Positions 1 through 10,894 of a stretch of 64,000 nt of DNA are shown in pieces; position 1 is the stretch's first letter; each line of letters starts with the position of its first letter. Location of the stretch: positions 1,592,413 to 1,656,412 of the forward strand of contig JAQFVV010012512.1 of the NCBI GenBank assembly GCA_028023455.1, read 5' to 3'. The notes under the pieces were generated by a model, which saw nothing but the letters and a program-made list of their open reading frames with translations, did not search any database and was not told the DNA's origin. The position numbers were made by a program, and so were the translations under genes. The DNA comes from Epiperipatus broadwayi. Taxonomy: Eukaryota; Onychophora; Udeonychophora; Euonychophora; Peripatidae.

Positions 1-95
1 ATCAAAGTTTCAAAATTAATATTTAGCAAATATTACTAATTAGCAAATATACAAAGGAAAAAAGATTGCGAACATATAAAATTACTACACAAATC

Positions 96-583
96 CGCTA
101 TGTATTGACAAATAAACTACCATAATGAAAAATTAGGAACACAAGCTCATTTTGTTAATTATTATTTAATAAAATTAAGTATTAATTTACCTAGTTGGAA
201 TTGATCGATTATTTATATACTTATATACATATGGCAATTAGGTATATGCAATTTCATTATTATTGATAACAATTAGTATAATAATTGTTATTTATAATTA
301 GAGTCACTGGGACAGCCTTTTTAATAACTACATCTCCTTTCTTCACTTTAAACAAGAATTCAACTGGGTAATTACTGCAGGGTTAAAGTTCACTCACTTC
401 ACGTTGAAGCCAAAAGCTGACATTGGCTAATTAGATAACAGGTATTTATAGTCCACCGACTGTCCTTAGAGAAATCTTCTACTCTCAGTATTGGTCAGTT
501 CATAATTGCCTGCTCAATTTTTTTTATTTGTTTGTGTACTTGTCTTCTTAAACACTTCCTGTTTTTGATGTACACACACAACA
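96..583 (-). repeat. 3' LTR of the minus-strand Gypsy-type element
   Basis: Aligns along its length with 3327-3866, sharing for example CACTTCCTGTTTTTGA near the right edge and TTTATATACATATG in the middle. It lies next to the polypurine-like tract at 584-594, which makes it the downstream LTR on the minus strand. The outer edge abuts the AAATC target duplication at 91-95. Confidence 0.8.
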
Positions 584-945
584 CGTCCCCTCTTACTCTT
601 GAGAAACTCTGCAGACTGTTTAATTTATTTTTTTCTGGAGTAACAAATATAAACCTTTAGATAGGCTGGGGATGGTGATGATGTTGATGTATCTTGGTAC
701 TCAGGCATTCTGTAGTGCTTTTTTGTTGTTACATCTTATTTAGTTTTTCTGATTCAATATCGGTACTGGTATGAGTCTGTGAAATTTTCTTGGATAATTT
801 TTTTTGGGGGGTTTTCACAATATTTAGTATTAAGGTCTATATTTGTTTTGGCCAAGTTTTTTCTGATATGGTTTTCATGGTGACTGCAGTTTAAACCTGT
901 AGCAATTTGAACTTCTATGATGAGATCTGAAATTACTTTCTTTAC

Positions 946-1620
946 TTAAACCTCAATCCACATTTTTATAGAGTATCTCTTTGTCCACACTATTTCTCCA
1001 GCAGTATAACTTTCTTCTGGGATTCTTGTTGGTTGTTCTATCTTTGCAGGAATATGGATAGTTGGTTTTTGAATTTTTTTCCCATGTAATAATTCTGCAA
1101 GTGGTTTATTAGTGGCTGTGAATGGAGTGATATATTGATGCAGCATTGCCATGCCCAGTAATTCATTGACACTTGAATAGCAATCTATTTACAGTTAATT
1201 TTAATTATTGCTCTGCCTTTTCTGTCTTTTCATCCTCTCCTTTTCCATTTTATTCTGCATGATTTGGTGGGGAAAGTAGATGTTGTACTTCCCACTTTTT
1301 CAAAAAGCATTGAAATCTTCTAATGTGAACCTGAACCCATTATCAGAAATGAGTACTTCTGGTGAATCATAATATGTAAAAAGTTTCCTTAAAGTGTGTA
1401 CAGTTCCTTTTGCATTTCTATTTTTTACAAGTTTGCTTTCTGTCCACTGAGAGGCAAATCTACTAATACAAATATAATTTTGCATTCACTGAAGCATAAT
1501 GATCAATGTGAACATGGTTCCATGGTCTATTCCTTTAGGTCATAGTGAATCATTTTTGTGTGTAGGAAACTGACTGGCTCTTTACATTTTTAAGTCTTTC
1601 TATATCATAACTTATACCCA
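946..1620 (-). pseudogene. Gypsy integrase relic
   Basis: Minus-strand translation around 1300-1485 reads through an integrase-core-like stretch: SQWTESKLVKNRNA, then SPEVLISDNGFRFTLEDF. The family usually shows a trypsin-like pattern of a W-x-E segment followed by P-E-x-x-x-S-D-N-G-x-x-F, and the D of SDNG is a catalytic residue of the DDE triad. Further along (946-1152) YITPFTATNKPLAELL matches the C-terminal 'R-T-T-P-H-x-T-T-x-x-x-P-x-E-L' region of Gypsy integrases. Frames are interrupted between these blocks, so this is a dead copy. The reading order agrees with the minus-strand orientation of the surrounding element. Confidence 0.75.
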
Positions 1621-2089
1621 GCCAGTATTCATAGGTAAAAGCAAGAGTCTTTAAACTCACCATACCATCATATCTCTAGTGAATTAATTTTAATATTTTT
1701 CTCATCCTATTGGTGGAATCAAAACTTGGTCACAATTTATAATATATCCATTTAACATTGACAATGTTTGGTGAGCCATCCATAATGCTTGGTTTAGATA
1801 GGGTGGGCTTCTATTTGACTATTACCCCACCAGCATTTTATATTCATTTGTTTTCTGAGTTTAGTTAGTGACAGTGCCTCTGTTGATTGATTTAGCTTTC
1901 CCATGATCTAACAGATTTAGTCCTACTCAGGGTCTCAGAACTTTTCTTAGTTTACTTCAGATGGGTTTTGTTTTTTAATGAGCTAATCTCAACAGGTTTT
2001 GTGTTTAAGTTTCCTTCTTTCACTAAATATAGTTTTGGAAATTCATTCTTTACTTTTTCTATATGCAACTTACTTATTCCATTGGCATA

Positions 2090-2440
2090 TTTTAATTTCC
2101 AATGGTGCAAAACATTCCCTACCTAACAGTGGTGCTATATTACTTTTTCCCATATATGTATAAGTTTTTGCAACAATGGTTTGCAGTTACCAATACTTTG
2201 ATTGTTCCAACTATATCAACGGAGTTCCTATTTCAGCTCTTACCTTTGCCCCTGTACTTTCAATTATCAGTTTTTATATTTTAGTTGTGCACTTAGAAAA
2301 ACTCAGTCCCTCTGAGATATTATTGATATACTTGTCTCACTGTATATTTCCATTTTGGCAGATTTCGCATATATGTTTACTATCAACATTATTTGTTTAC
2401 AATTATCAGTTTTTCACTTATGAATTTCAATGAGGTATTC
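2090..2440 (-). pseudogene. Probable retroelement protease relic
   Basis: Minus-strand reading near 2090-2140 gives NIAPLLGRECFAPLEI, resembling the 'LLGRDWL' block near the end of retropepsin-like domains in Gypsy elements. The expected catalytic D-T-G is not readable, and stops interrupt the region. Its place between the zinc knuckles (2530-2640) and the integrase (946-1620) is right for a protease. The call rests on that order and one short block. Confidence 0.4.
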
Positions 2441-2519
2441 AGATTTTCTCATTTTGTTTCTCAGAAAATCTCTACTTAATTTTGATTTATTTTCAGTTCA
2501 GCAATTTTTCATTATATGG

Positions 2520-2645
2520 GCCAAATTTTCACAATTGTTACAAGTCAAATTCTTGCCACTGCACTTTCATGCTATGTGACCAGTCTTTCCACAGCAAAAA
2601 AAGTTTCAAATTGTGTTTTCATTTTCCCTTTTCTGCCCGTTATTA
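2520..2645 (-). pseudogene. Gag zinc-knuckle relic (two CCHC-like motifs)
   Basis: Minus-strand translation shows two adjacent CCHC-type knuckles: CCGKTGHIA-stop-KC, then LTCNNCENLAHIMKNC. The spacing C-x2-C-x4-H-x4-C is kept in both apart from one stop codon and one changed residue. This is the nucleic-acid-binding end of Gag in Gypsy elements and sits upstream (on the minus strand) of the protease and integrase relics, as expected. Confidence 0.75.
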
Positions 2646-3326
2646 GAATTGATGTTTAATTTGAGCTACCTGCATTTTACACTGTTGAAATTTTTTTACC
2701 TTATTGATTATTAACTCAGTAGTAATTCACTTTTAGATTGCATCTGTATAAGTTTAATATGAGATGACCAATAGCTGTTGACAGTCTGTATTCACTCATG
2801 TAGTACAAAAATTGTTACAATAAGACCTCAGCTAAATAATCATCATACACAGTTTCTAGTCATGTATCTTAATGCTATATCAAAAGCTCTACAACATTCC
2901 CTCTTCATTTGGCATCTACTATGTAAGTGTAATCTGGCTATATGTTTTGATAATTCAGGAGTAAACTAGTTGTGTAGACACTTAATAACTTTAACATAGG
3001 ACAGAATTTTGGGTCATTAGGTTCACATAATTGACCTGTGATATCATTTAGTCTTGCACCCCTGAAAAGGAACTGTATGGTTATTTTAGTGACATAGTCT
3101 TTTATCTTATTTACTGTGAAATATTTAGTCATGTAAATTCTATAGAAAGAACCTTCAAAGTGGTAGCTACAATCAAATTTCCTTATACCTAAAGGAATAG
3201 TTGCCATATATATTTTCTCTATCATTTCTTTTCTATATATTACTAGTTTTTGATCAGTGCTTTTTCATGCCTCAATACATTTGGTGTCTGCTTTTTTTTC
3301 AGTTCACTGTCTGACTGTTCTAAGTG

Positions 3327-3866
3327 TGCTATGGATTGATTATCAAACTAGCATGAACAAAAATGAGGAACAAAGGCATATTTAGATAATTTTCATTTAA
3401 TAAAATTAACTATTAATTTATGCAGATGAGTTGAAATTGATGGAATATTTATATATTTATATACATATGACAGTTAAGTGCATGCAATAATAATACATTA
3501 TATTACTATTGATAACAGGTAATATAATAACCATTATTTACAATTAAAGCCATAAGGCATATATAAATTATAATGTAGACTGGAATGGCCTCTTTAATAC
3601 CTACATGCCCTTTCTTCATCTTCAGCAGGAATAATACTGAGTAATTGCTGTAGTGTTGAAATCCACTCAGTTTCTGGGTGCATGCTAACACCAAAAGAAT
3701 ACACTGGCCAATTAGTCAATAGGTATTAATCGCCCATACACTGTCCTTAAAGATAACTTCTACTCTTCCAGTTTGGTCAGTTTATAGTTGTCTGCTTAAG
3801 CCATTTCTATTTATTTGTTTATTTGTCTTTTTTAACACTTCCTGTTTTTGACATACACACACAACA
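3327..3866 (-). repeat. 5' LTR of the minus-strand Gypsy-type element
   Basis: Direct repeat of 96-583. Its right edge ends in the same ACACACACAACA sequence and abuts AAATC (3867-3871), the partner of the target duplication at 91-95. No clear tRNA-complementary primer site is visible just inside it. Confidence 0.8.
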
Positions 3867-3871
3867 AAATC

Positions 3872-4389
3872 TATCTAAAGTATTTTTTAAACGGTATTCA
3901 TTTTATGGTGTTCATTAATAAATAGGTTTGTTATCTACAATTCTCACATATTAAAATACAAACTTTATGGATATTTTCTTAAATGTAAAAAATTAAAAAC
4001 TTTTGTGGAACCAAAAAAATTCAGGGGATGAAAAATTTCAAAAACAATAAATAGTTTAGCAAATATTTGACCCCCAAGAAACAACAAATTACTATTATTT
4101 ACTAATGAAAAGTAAGTTGCCCATAAAGAAAAACAATATAAACATATTACAAAAGTTTATTTTATTACCTCAAAGTGTGCAAGGTAATGTCCCCTGGACA
4201 AACACATGGGGAATAATAAAATGGAGGTTAAAAATTTGAAGGGGTCCTTATATTTTCAGGGGTTCATCTTTGATTACACTGCTTAGGTATTAGACAGTAA
4301 CAAAAAAAAATTAAAGCAGGACAAAAATAATACTATTTAACTATATAATTACTTAATCATCCATGCATTTATACAACTATTAGCTATCT
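3872..4389. other. Unassigned A+T-rich spacer
   Basis: No coding signature, tRNA-like sequence or repeat unit was recognised between the LTR element and the microsatellite. Confidence 0.6.
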
Positions 4390-4745
4390 ATTAAACCTAA
4401 TAATTATCTATTGATCTATTCTTTTACTTGTCTCTATGTTTATCTATCTGTCAATATATTTATCTTTATGTGTACCTTATCTGTATATCTAGATATCCAT
4501 CTATCTTTCCTTCACCAATCTCTATCTGCTTATTTATTTACAGTCTCTCTATCTATTTATCTATGTATTTATCTTTCTATATGTTTACTTATATATCTGT
4601 TTATTTATTTATCTAGTATTCTACCTATCTACTTATTTATGCATCCAACCATCAATTTACATATCTAGTCAAGTACCCATACACTATGTATTTGTATCTG
4701 ACTACCTACTTTGATACTGCATGCCTATCTATTTATCTATCCACT
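4390..4745. repeat. Degenerate TATC/TATT tetranucleotide microsatellite
   Basis: Long run of imperfect TATC, TGTC and TATT units. Open frames here in several phases translate to I/Y/L/S-rich repeats, which come from the repeat and are not genes. Confidence 0.9.
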
Positions 4746-4795
4746 TATTAAAATGTAATCGAAAATGTAGTGAGCTATATTTCAGAAAATATAAT

Positions 4796-5620
4796 AAACA
4801 AAATATAGGCATAAGATTAGAGATGATCTTTAAATTGTAAAATTAGCAAAGTATGTGTAGTGTACTTTCAACTACTTGATCTCGTCATAATCATGGCATT
4901 GATGATGAAAATATAATTGGGCATGTATTAAAGAAATGAAACAGAGAATTCACATACTTGAATAGCAAATAAGTTATTTATATTGACCATTTTTTTGAAA
5001 GTGTGATTCAAGAATAATTTTTGTTAATTGTGTGTATATATCTGGCATGTGCTCGGTCTCTTTTACCTTTCACTTGGCATTGTTGCATTCAGAGAAGGAA
5101 ACATTGTCAGATGTGGGTTTAAATGTGTGGCTAGGGTTGAATTTGTGCTCATAGAAGATTTATTTTGCATCAATTTGAGCTTTGGCATGGTTATATCCAC
5201 CCAAATTGCATAATGCTGATATCTATATAACTGTGCCAAAGTTCAAACTGACATCAAATCGACCTTATATGAGCATAAATCCAACCTTGGCCATAGCTTC
5301 AAAGGTACATCTGCCAGTGTTGTCTGCTCTGAATGTAAATGATGCAAAACAGAAGGTAAAAGATGCCTTGCACATGCAACTAACAAAAAATCCTGCATTA
5401 TCCTTTCAAAAAATGGCCAATATAAATAACTTATTTGCCATTGAAATATGAAAATTCTGTATTATATTTCTTTTCTTTAATAAATGCTACAATTTTCTTT
5501 TCACCAACAATGCCATAATTATGACTATTATGATTATGTAATCAAAAATGCACTAGGCATATTTTGTTAATTTCATAATATAAAGCTTAGCTCTAATAGG
5601 GTTATGCTTATATTTTGTTT
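4796..5620. repeat. Long imperfect palindrome (foldback repeat), arms ~400 bp
   Basis: Sequence from 4796 rightwards matches the reverse complement of sequence running leftwards from 5620. For example AAACAAAATATAGGCATAA at 4796 pairs with TTATGCTTATATTTTGTTT ending at 5620, and GCAAATAAGTTATTTATATT (4964 on) pairs with its near-identical complement near 5430. The axis is near 5208, with about 15-20 unpaired bases. The arms differ at perhaps one base in five to six, so the structure is old. Two short open frames inside (5028-5213, 5182-5451) are by-products of the palindrome. Most likely a foldback/MITE-type element, or head-to-head copies of an unknown repeat. Confidence 0.85.
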
Positions 5621-5639
5621 ACTATCTATCTACTATAAA

Positions 5640-6550
5640 TCAATAATAGGCAGTCTTTTTCTCTGAAGAGCTGGATATCACCTTTTAGGAGTTTTTTGGT
5701 GCAGTATCATTCCTAGAGATTGGTGACGTTTATGAATGGGTAAAAAAAACATTTAATGTTTTTTAAAAGTACTATTATGAAATTACAAAAAATTAAGATC
5801 TTTAAGTTTTAATTTTGATATTTTCTACTATCTGTAGATGCAATCTTTCAGTTTTTTTAAGAAAATAATTTTCTCTTTATTATCGCTTTTATAGAATGAT
5901 TTTTTCATTTAGCTGTAATCTATTTTTATTTTTAAAAAATATGTTGTTATTCATCTTTTTAGGAATAAGATGATTTGATGTTTTTTTTTATAAAAATTGA
6001 AAAATTTCACTATTCTTGATGGTTGGTAGAGTTTTTTTCTATTTCACTTTTTCATTGCCAATATTACATTTTGCTTCATTATATAACAAGTACTAAAGAT
6101 AACATTATTGTCACATTTCATTTGTTGATTTGAACAAGTCATTTTCATTCCGAGCAGCACTGGTCAGATAAAAATAAAAACATCTTGGGGATAGATGTAG
6201 CCAACAGACTACATTTTTTTCCCTGCTAGTACAATATAATCTGATTTAAATCAATTATTTTAGTAAATTTATAACTAATCATCATCGCATTTTTAAATCA
6301 GTTTTCAAAAACATATTATCTAATGCCTCAACTATTATCAATCAATCTTTAATTATATATTTTTTGTATTAATAATGTTTTTTAATTAAAAATAAGAAAA
6401 ACTATCAGAGCAAAAAATATTGCTTTTATTTTTATTTCACAAATTTGAATTTACCTTGAAACAAATCGCATTTAACATCAGTCATAGCAGACAAATTAAA
6501 GAAAATCTGCAATCAGTATAACATTAGAACAGTTTCCAGTGCCATATTAC
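5640..6550. other. Unassigned A+T-rich spacer
   Basis: T-rich and A-rich tracts only; no open frame or repeat element was recognised. Confidence 0.55.
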
Positions 6551-6561
6551 ACTATGAGGAA

Positions 6562-6815
6562 TTCAAACACCTACAAAGCCTAAACTTGAAATGCAGAAAA
6601 GAAAAAACTGCATCTATGAAATATCTTATGAATGTGGATGAACATATATTGGTGAAACCAGTCATCCCATTGAAAAATGCTTGCAAAAATACAAACTGAT
6701 GATTAGAAGAGAGAAAACAGATGTATCTAAGGTAACAAACTACATATGTATTAATTGGGAAAATACAAAATATTGGAAATGACACTGGCAAATAATCCCA
6801 TAAATCAGTCTAGGG
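6562..6815 (+). pseudogene. Penelope-like element GIY-YIG endonuclease relic
   Basis: Plus-strand reading from about 6611 gives CIYEISYECG-stop-TYIGETSHPIEK, then INWENTKYWK. Penelope-like retroelements end in a GIY-YIG nuclease preceded by a cysteine pair (here C and C-G), with T-Y-I-G-E-T as the YIG block and a later 'I-D-W-x-N-T-K' block. Both blocks appear at about the right spacing. Two internal stops and loss of the flanking reverse transcriptase make it a dead fragment. The RT relic at 10895 may belong to another copy. Confidence 0.75.
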
Positions 6816-6930
6816 TAACTATACATAATGTATGGAAATCATTAATCAACTTTGCTCTTAGGAAAAAGTGGAGAAATCAGGAAGAACACCATAGACAAGT
6901 ATATAAAATTTCTACTGACTGTTGCTTTTG

Positions 6931-7003
6931 GCAAGATGGCTCATTGGTTAGAGTATTATTTAAGGATAAAGTTTTGAATCCCATGCTAGTACTGTCACTG
7001 GTC
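6931..7003 (+). repeat. tRNA-derived SINE fragment
   Basis: Contains an A-box-like stretch GATGGCTCATTGGTTAGAG and a B-box-like TTTTGAATCCC about 25-30 bp later, the layout of a tRNA-derived RNA polymerase III promoter. The following GCTAGTACTGTCACTGGTCA is shared, with changes, by the repeat near 28205, which supports a dispersed family. Confidence 0.65.
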
Positions 7004-7129
7004 AGGTAACAATACCTGAAGAAGAAGGAAGAATAATACCTCTCAAAATATTGACCATATACTAACCTGTTTGATGTGCTATTATTAACAATTGAATATA
7101 TTTGGAATATTTAAATAAAAGTTATTTTT

Positions 7130-7927
7130 TCTTAAAGACATTCAATACTCATATTAGATGATGGAAATAGTCCAATATAAAAATACAACATTTAACATTA
7201 GTTTTAATATTTTGTTGACTTTGTGTTTGTTGTTTAATTTTAACAAATCTGATTTATTTCTTTTACAATAAACAAATTTCAATCCATTTTATTTTTTCTT
7301 TAATACAATTATATGATAATATTATTATTTCATTTTTTTCTTTTCTCATAGAGACATAATATATACAAAAGATAGTGTATTGACACATTCTACCAACATC
7401 ACTGAAAATCTACTGTCTCTCTATGCCAGCCTATACATTATTATAATTTTTTTTTCACTTGTAGCTAACTATGAAAGAAAAAACAATCCTCCAGTCATGC
7501 ACTTTTACGAATTTATATGCCTTCACACAGTTTTGAAAAGCATAAGTATATACTTATGCTTAGAGCTTACAAGCCAACCTTCATGCTTCAGGCATATAGT
7601 AGATCAAAATCCTGATTTCAGCATAATGAGCCAATATTGGCTTATATATAAATAAATCTCTAAGCATAAGCATACACTTTTGCTTTTCAAACCAATGTTC
7701 ACAGCCAAGTGCATGTAAATTTGTAAAAGTGCAGGACTGATGTTTGTTCATTTTTCATAATGTTGCATATGCAATATAAATAATAGACTATTTATTATAT
7801 TATCTATGAAAGGTACAATATATACATATACAAATAGTAAATACATTAACTAACTAAAAGAAATGAAAATAAAATATCAAATTTCAACATATCAAAGGAA
7901 TGTTTTTATTAACTTTAGATATTAAGT
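7130..7927. other. Unassigned A+T-rich spacer
   Basis: Near 7131-7178 a stretch (TTAGATGATGGAAATAGTCC) is the reverse complement of one near 28090-28110, so it is a dispersed repeat fragment. The 91-codon open frame at 7380-7655 has no recognisable domain and is treated as chance. Confidence 0.5.
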
Positions 7928-8569
7928 CAGTAATGGGGAACTTGTGGCATACGTGCCAAAAATGGCACGTTCCAATTTTTTACTAGCACGTGAACTATTT
8001 ATATAACATAATTTTCTTTAATATTTTTTTTGTTGCTAAAATCGGTGCTAATAAAAATTTACTATAAACTAAAGATAAAAGAAATAAATATATTAGAATT
8101 CAATTTGCATTTGAACTCTGATTAAAAGCAATAAATTATGATATTTTAAGTCAAATAAAGTAGTACCGATATACTGAGCTATCATATTCTATAAACCTGT
8201 CAAATGATTCCAATAAAACTAGAAAATAAATTCAGTAAAATATTTTATAACTCTTTGAAGTAAATTTTTTCAAATATAAAGTCAAAATAATAAAATGTGT
8301 TTCTGCCCTAATCTTTTTTCATGTAAACGTGATGTTACCATTCGCGAACCAAGGAACGAAATGCGTAATCAAGGCCATCAAAGGAAGTTTTTTTTTTTTT
8401 TTGCTTGACGTTTTGCTGTAAAAATGAAGTGTAAAGATAATAATATATTTCAACATATAATAAATGTTTGATTTATAAAGTTATTAAAGCTCATTTAAAT
8501 TTACTTTTAAATAAATTTGTTACCATTATATTAATAAGACTAGTGAAAATAAAAAAAATAAAAAATTAT

Positions 8570-10440
8570 CAAGCAGCAGAGAATTTCAAAATTGGTGGAC
8601 TGATGAGTATGGAATGATTAACAAAGGTACCAGGGCAGTATGTGTTTTATTTTCTGAAACAATTTTATTGAGAACAAACTGCATTGGTAAAACGGCATGA
8701 GACCAATCATAAATCACTCTGTGAAAAAGGTAAAGATGAATAAAATATATATATTGCCCAAGCACTTAAAAATAGAAATATTCAATCAACATCTATAATG
8801 AAATTTATCAAAAATCATTCAAATATAACTGCTGCTAGTTTTTTTATTTCAAATATAATTGTCAAACATGGAAAACCTATAAATGATGTGGAATAAAACA
8901 GGCATAATTCTCCATACAGTAGTACCATTCAGTGCAAGCCAGAATAATCAACGGATGCCAGAAGGCTTGCACTGGCCTTACTGTATGGGGAGTTTTGCCT
9001 GTTCCAATAACAGTTATGAGCAAGCTTAAGAAATAGTGATCATGTGATGATGGAGAATATATGAAAGAAACTTGGATGAAATGTACAGTAGTTCTTTTTG
9101 AAGATTTTGAAAACAAAGCAAAAATTATTCAGAACATAAAAGATTTAACATTGTCTAGAAATACGGTTAAAGAAAGAATCTTGCAAATGGCTAACAACAT
9201 AACTTGCTAACAAAAAAGATATAAAATCTTTTAGTTTAATTTCTCTCTGTCTTGATAAAAGTACAGACATAAATAGGTCAGCTCGTTGGCTATTTTTATT
9301 CGCTATTGTGTTGGGAATAATATCAAAGAAAAATTTATCAGTTTAACCTTATTAGCAACAACAATAAAAGGAATAGATATTTGCTACATAGATGTTGACA
9401 AAAATATATCAGTAACAACAGTTGGTGCTTATGATTGGAAAAGAAAATAGTTTTCACAATTTATTTACTAACCATATTTGAGATTCAATTTTGGGTTTTC
9501 ATTGCATTATTCATCAGCAGGTTTTATGCAGGAAGGCCAGCTTTAAGCCACTGGTTGATATAAACATTGTGACTAAGTTAATCAATTGTATATCTACACA
9601 TTGAGTGCGGTGAACTCAGTATACTATGGTTTACTTATGTACAACAATGTCTGATGGTTAAGTCAAGTTTTTCAATGATTCATTGAGTGTTTAGACGAAA
9701 TTAGACTGATTTTATACAAAGAGAAAATCATTGAAAAATATAATGAATTAATGGATGTTGAATGGTTGTCAAAATTAATGTTTTTATTGATATGTGTTCA
9801 CATCTAAATGAATTAAATGCGAAATTGCAAGGTTATAGTAAGATAATTGTTGTCATATTTGCTTTGACCAAAGCATTTGGAGTTAAATTACAACTTTTCA
9901 ACCGTGATGTTATTTCTTACGCCTTCAAATATTTTCCAAATCTAAAAAAATTCTTGACTGATTTAGAATCTCATGGGAAGCAAGATCAAGTAAAATTGAT
10001 GCAAGACTTTTGTACTGTTATTCAATCGAAGATTTGCACAGTTCAAACAATTTCCAGAAATATCAAAATTTATTTTATATATAGATATAATATTAATGGA
10101 TAGTCTCAAATTACAAATTTTAGAGTGACTTAATTTCTATATGGAAACAGAAATTTGTTGATTTGGGGAATGAGTTAGAAACAATGGAAAATGATCGATT
10201 ATTAGATATATGTAAAAAAGAATGCTGAAGAGGAACTATTGGCTGCCTGGAATGCTATTCCTGAAACTTTTAATTGTTTAAAAAAATAGAGACCACTATA
10301 TTACCAATTTTCTCCTCTACATATGCATATGAATCATTGTTTTCAGAAACGAATTTAATTAAAGACGGTTCAATAAATAGAATGACGTATGAATCTTGTT
10401 CCGCATGTACATTATTAAAAATGACAAAATACGAATGAGA
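8570..10440 (+). pseudogene. hAT transposase pseudogene (ZBED5/GTF2IRD2-like)
   Basis: Blocks readable in order on the plus strand: NFKNWWTDEYG (N-terminal BED-adjacent part, ~8585); LSRNTVKERILQMANN (~9155) then SLCLDKSTDINRSARW (~9240), which match the 'T-V-x-x-R-I' and 'D-E-S-T-D' blocks around a catalytic acidic residue; HCIIHQQVLCRK (~9505), the conserved C-x-x-H region; a 113-codon open stretch at 9762-10103 with HLNELNAKLQGY; and TYAYESLFSETN (~10320), the C-terminal dimerisation signature that normally reads 'S-T-Y-x-C-E-x-x-F-S'. Here the D-E-S is D-K-S, so a key acidic neighbour is lost as well as the frame. Stops and frame changes separate the blocks, plus the nested repeat. Non-functional. 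Confidence 0.8.
8890..9055 (-). repeat. Short foldback (MITE-like) element nested in the hAT relic
   Basis: 8899-8904 (CAGGCA) to 8996-9001 (TGCCTG) forms a hairpin with arms of about 40 bp: CTCCATACAGTA faces TACTGTATGGGG, and AGTGCAAGCC faces GGCTTGCACT. The loop resembles AATAATCAACGGATGCC, a variant of the sub-terminal sequence of the larger elements at 23215 and 59840. Sequence to the right, up to GATCATGTGATGATGG, also matches those elements in reverse orientation. This looks like an internally deleted family member that interrupts the transposase. Confidence 0.7.
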
Positions 10441-10894
10441 TATAAAATATTTAACATCCAATGTACAACTTAAATTCATAAAATATCTATTTATGTCGAT
10501 TTTATATGTTTATTTCTTAAAATTTTGTTTTAATTGCTATTTTTTACTATTACATTTTATTCAACTTGTGCTCTTCTAAATAAATATCGTTCACTTGTAT
10601 TTAGCTTATTTAGAAATTTTATTTAATTATTATTGTTATTATTTTGTTTTATAAACTTTCAAAAAAAACTGCAATAATTAAATTAATTATATTTAGATTT
10701 AATAACTGTATGGCATGACAATCATTCAATAAATATTTTTTTGGAAATCTTTGGCCCGCACTTGTAAAAAGGTTCACCGTCATTGTCATTGTATACTTAT
10801 ATACCTCATAATTATGATATTGAAATTATTAAATCTGCTTTACAAAATAAAAAATATGATCAATAGTAAATTACAATTATTATTAAATTAATAT

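Larger units (their letters stand above)
91..3871 (-). mobile_element. Decayed Gypsy-type LTR retrotransposon with both LTRs and TSD
   Basis: Seen: two diverged direct repeats (96-583 and 3327-3866) bracket about 2.7 kb. The outer flanks carry an identical 5-bp target-site duplication, AAATC, at 91-95 and 3867-3871. Read on the minus strand the LTRs begin TGTTGTGTGTGT, and the left one is preceded by a purine tract (AAGAGGGGACG at 584-594) acting as polypurine tract, which fixes the orientation. Minus-strand relics lie in the order gag zinc knuckles, protease-like segment, integrase, as in Ty3/Gypsy elements. Reverse transcriptase is not recognisable, so an internal deletion is likely. All frames are broken, so the element cannot be autonomous. 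LTR divergence is visibly high (many substitutions and indels), so the insertion is old. Confidence 0.85.
7928..10785 (+). mobile_element. hAT DNA transposon relic (ZBED5/GTF2IRD2-type)
   Basis: The left end CAGTAATGGGGAAC at 7928 and the right end (10785 inwards, reverse complement CAATGACGGTGAAC) form imperfect terminal inverted repeats; both continue into a TGCCAAA / GGGCCAAA block. CAGTG-type ends fit the hAT superfamily. The ~2.86-kb interior holds a broken plus-strand transposase. An 8-bp target duplication is not recognisable (flanks TATTAAGT and TCATTGTA), so it has decayed or the exact ends are off by a few bases. A foldback element is nested at 8890-9055. Confidence 0.75.

Noticed and set aside
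4411-4668. Open frames of 85 and 62 codons rich in I, Y, L and S
   Set aside because: Translation of the TATC/TATT microsatellite in two phases.
5028-5451. Two open frames, one reading LNVNDAKQKVKDALHMQL
   Set aside because: They lie inside the long palindrome, one per arm, and their peptides match no family; more likely by-products of the inverted repeat.
8877-9116. 79-codon minus-strand open frame
   Set aside because: Overlaps the nested foldback element and lies antisense to the hAT transposase relic.
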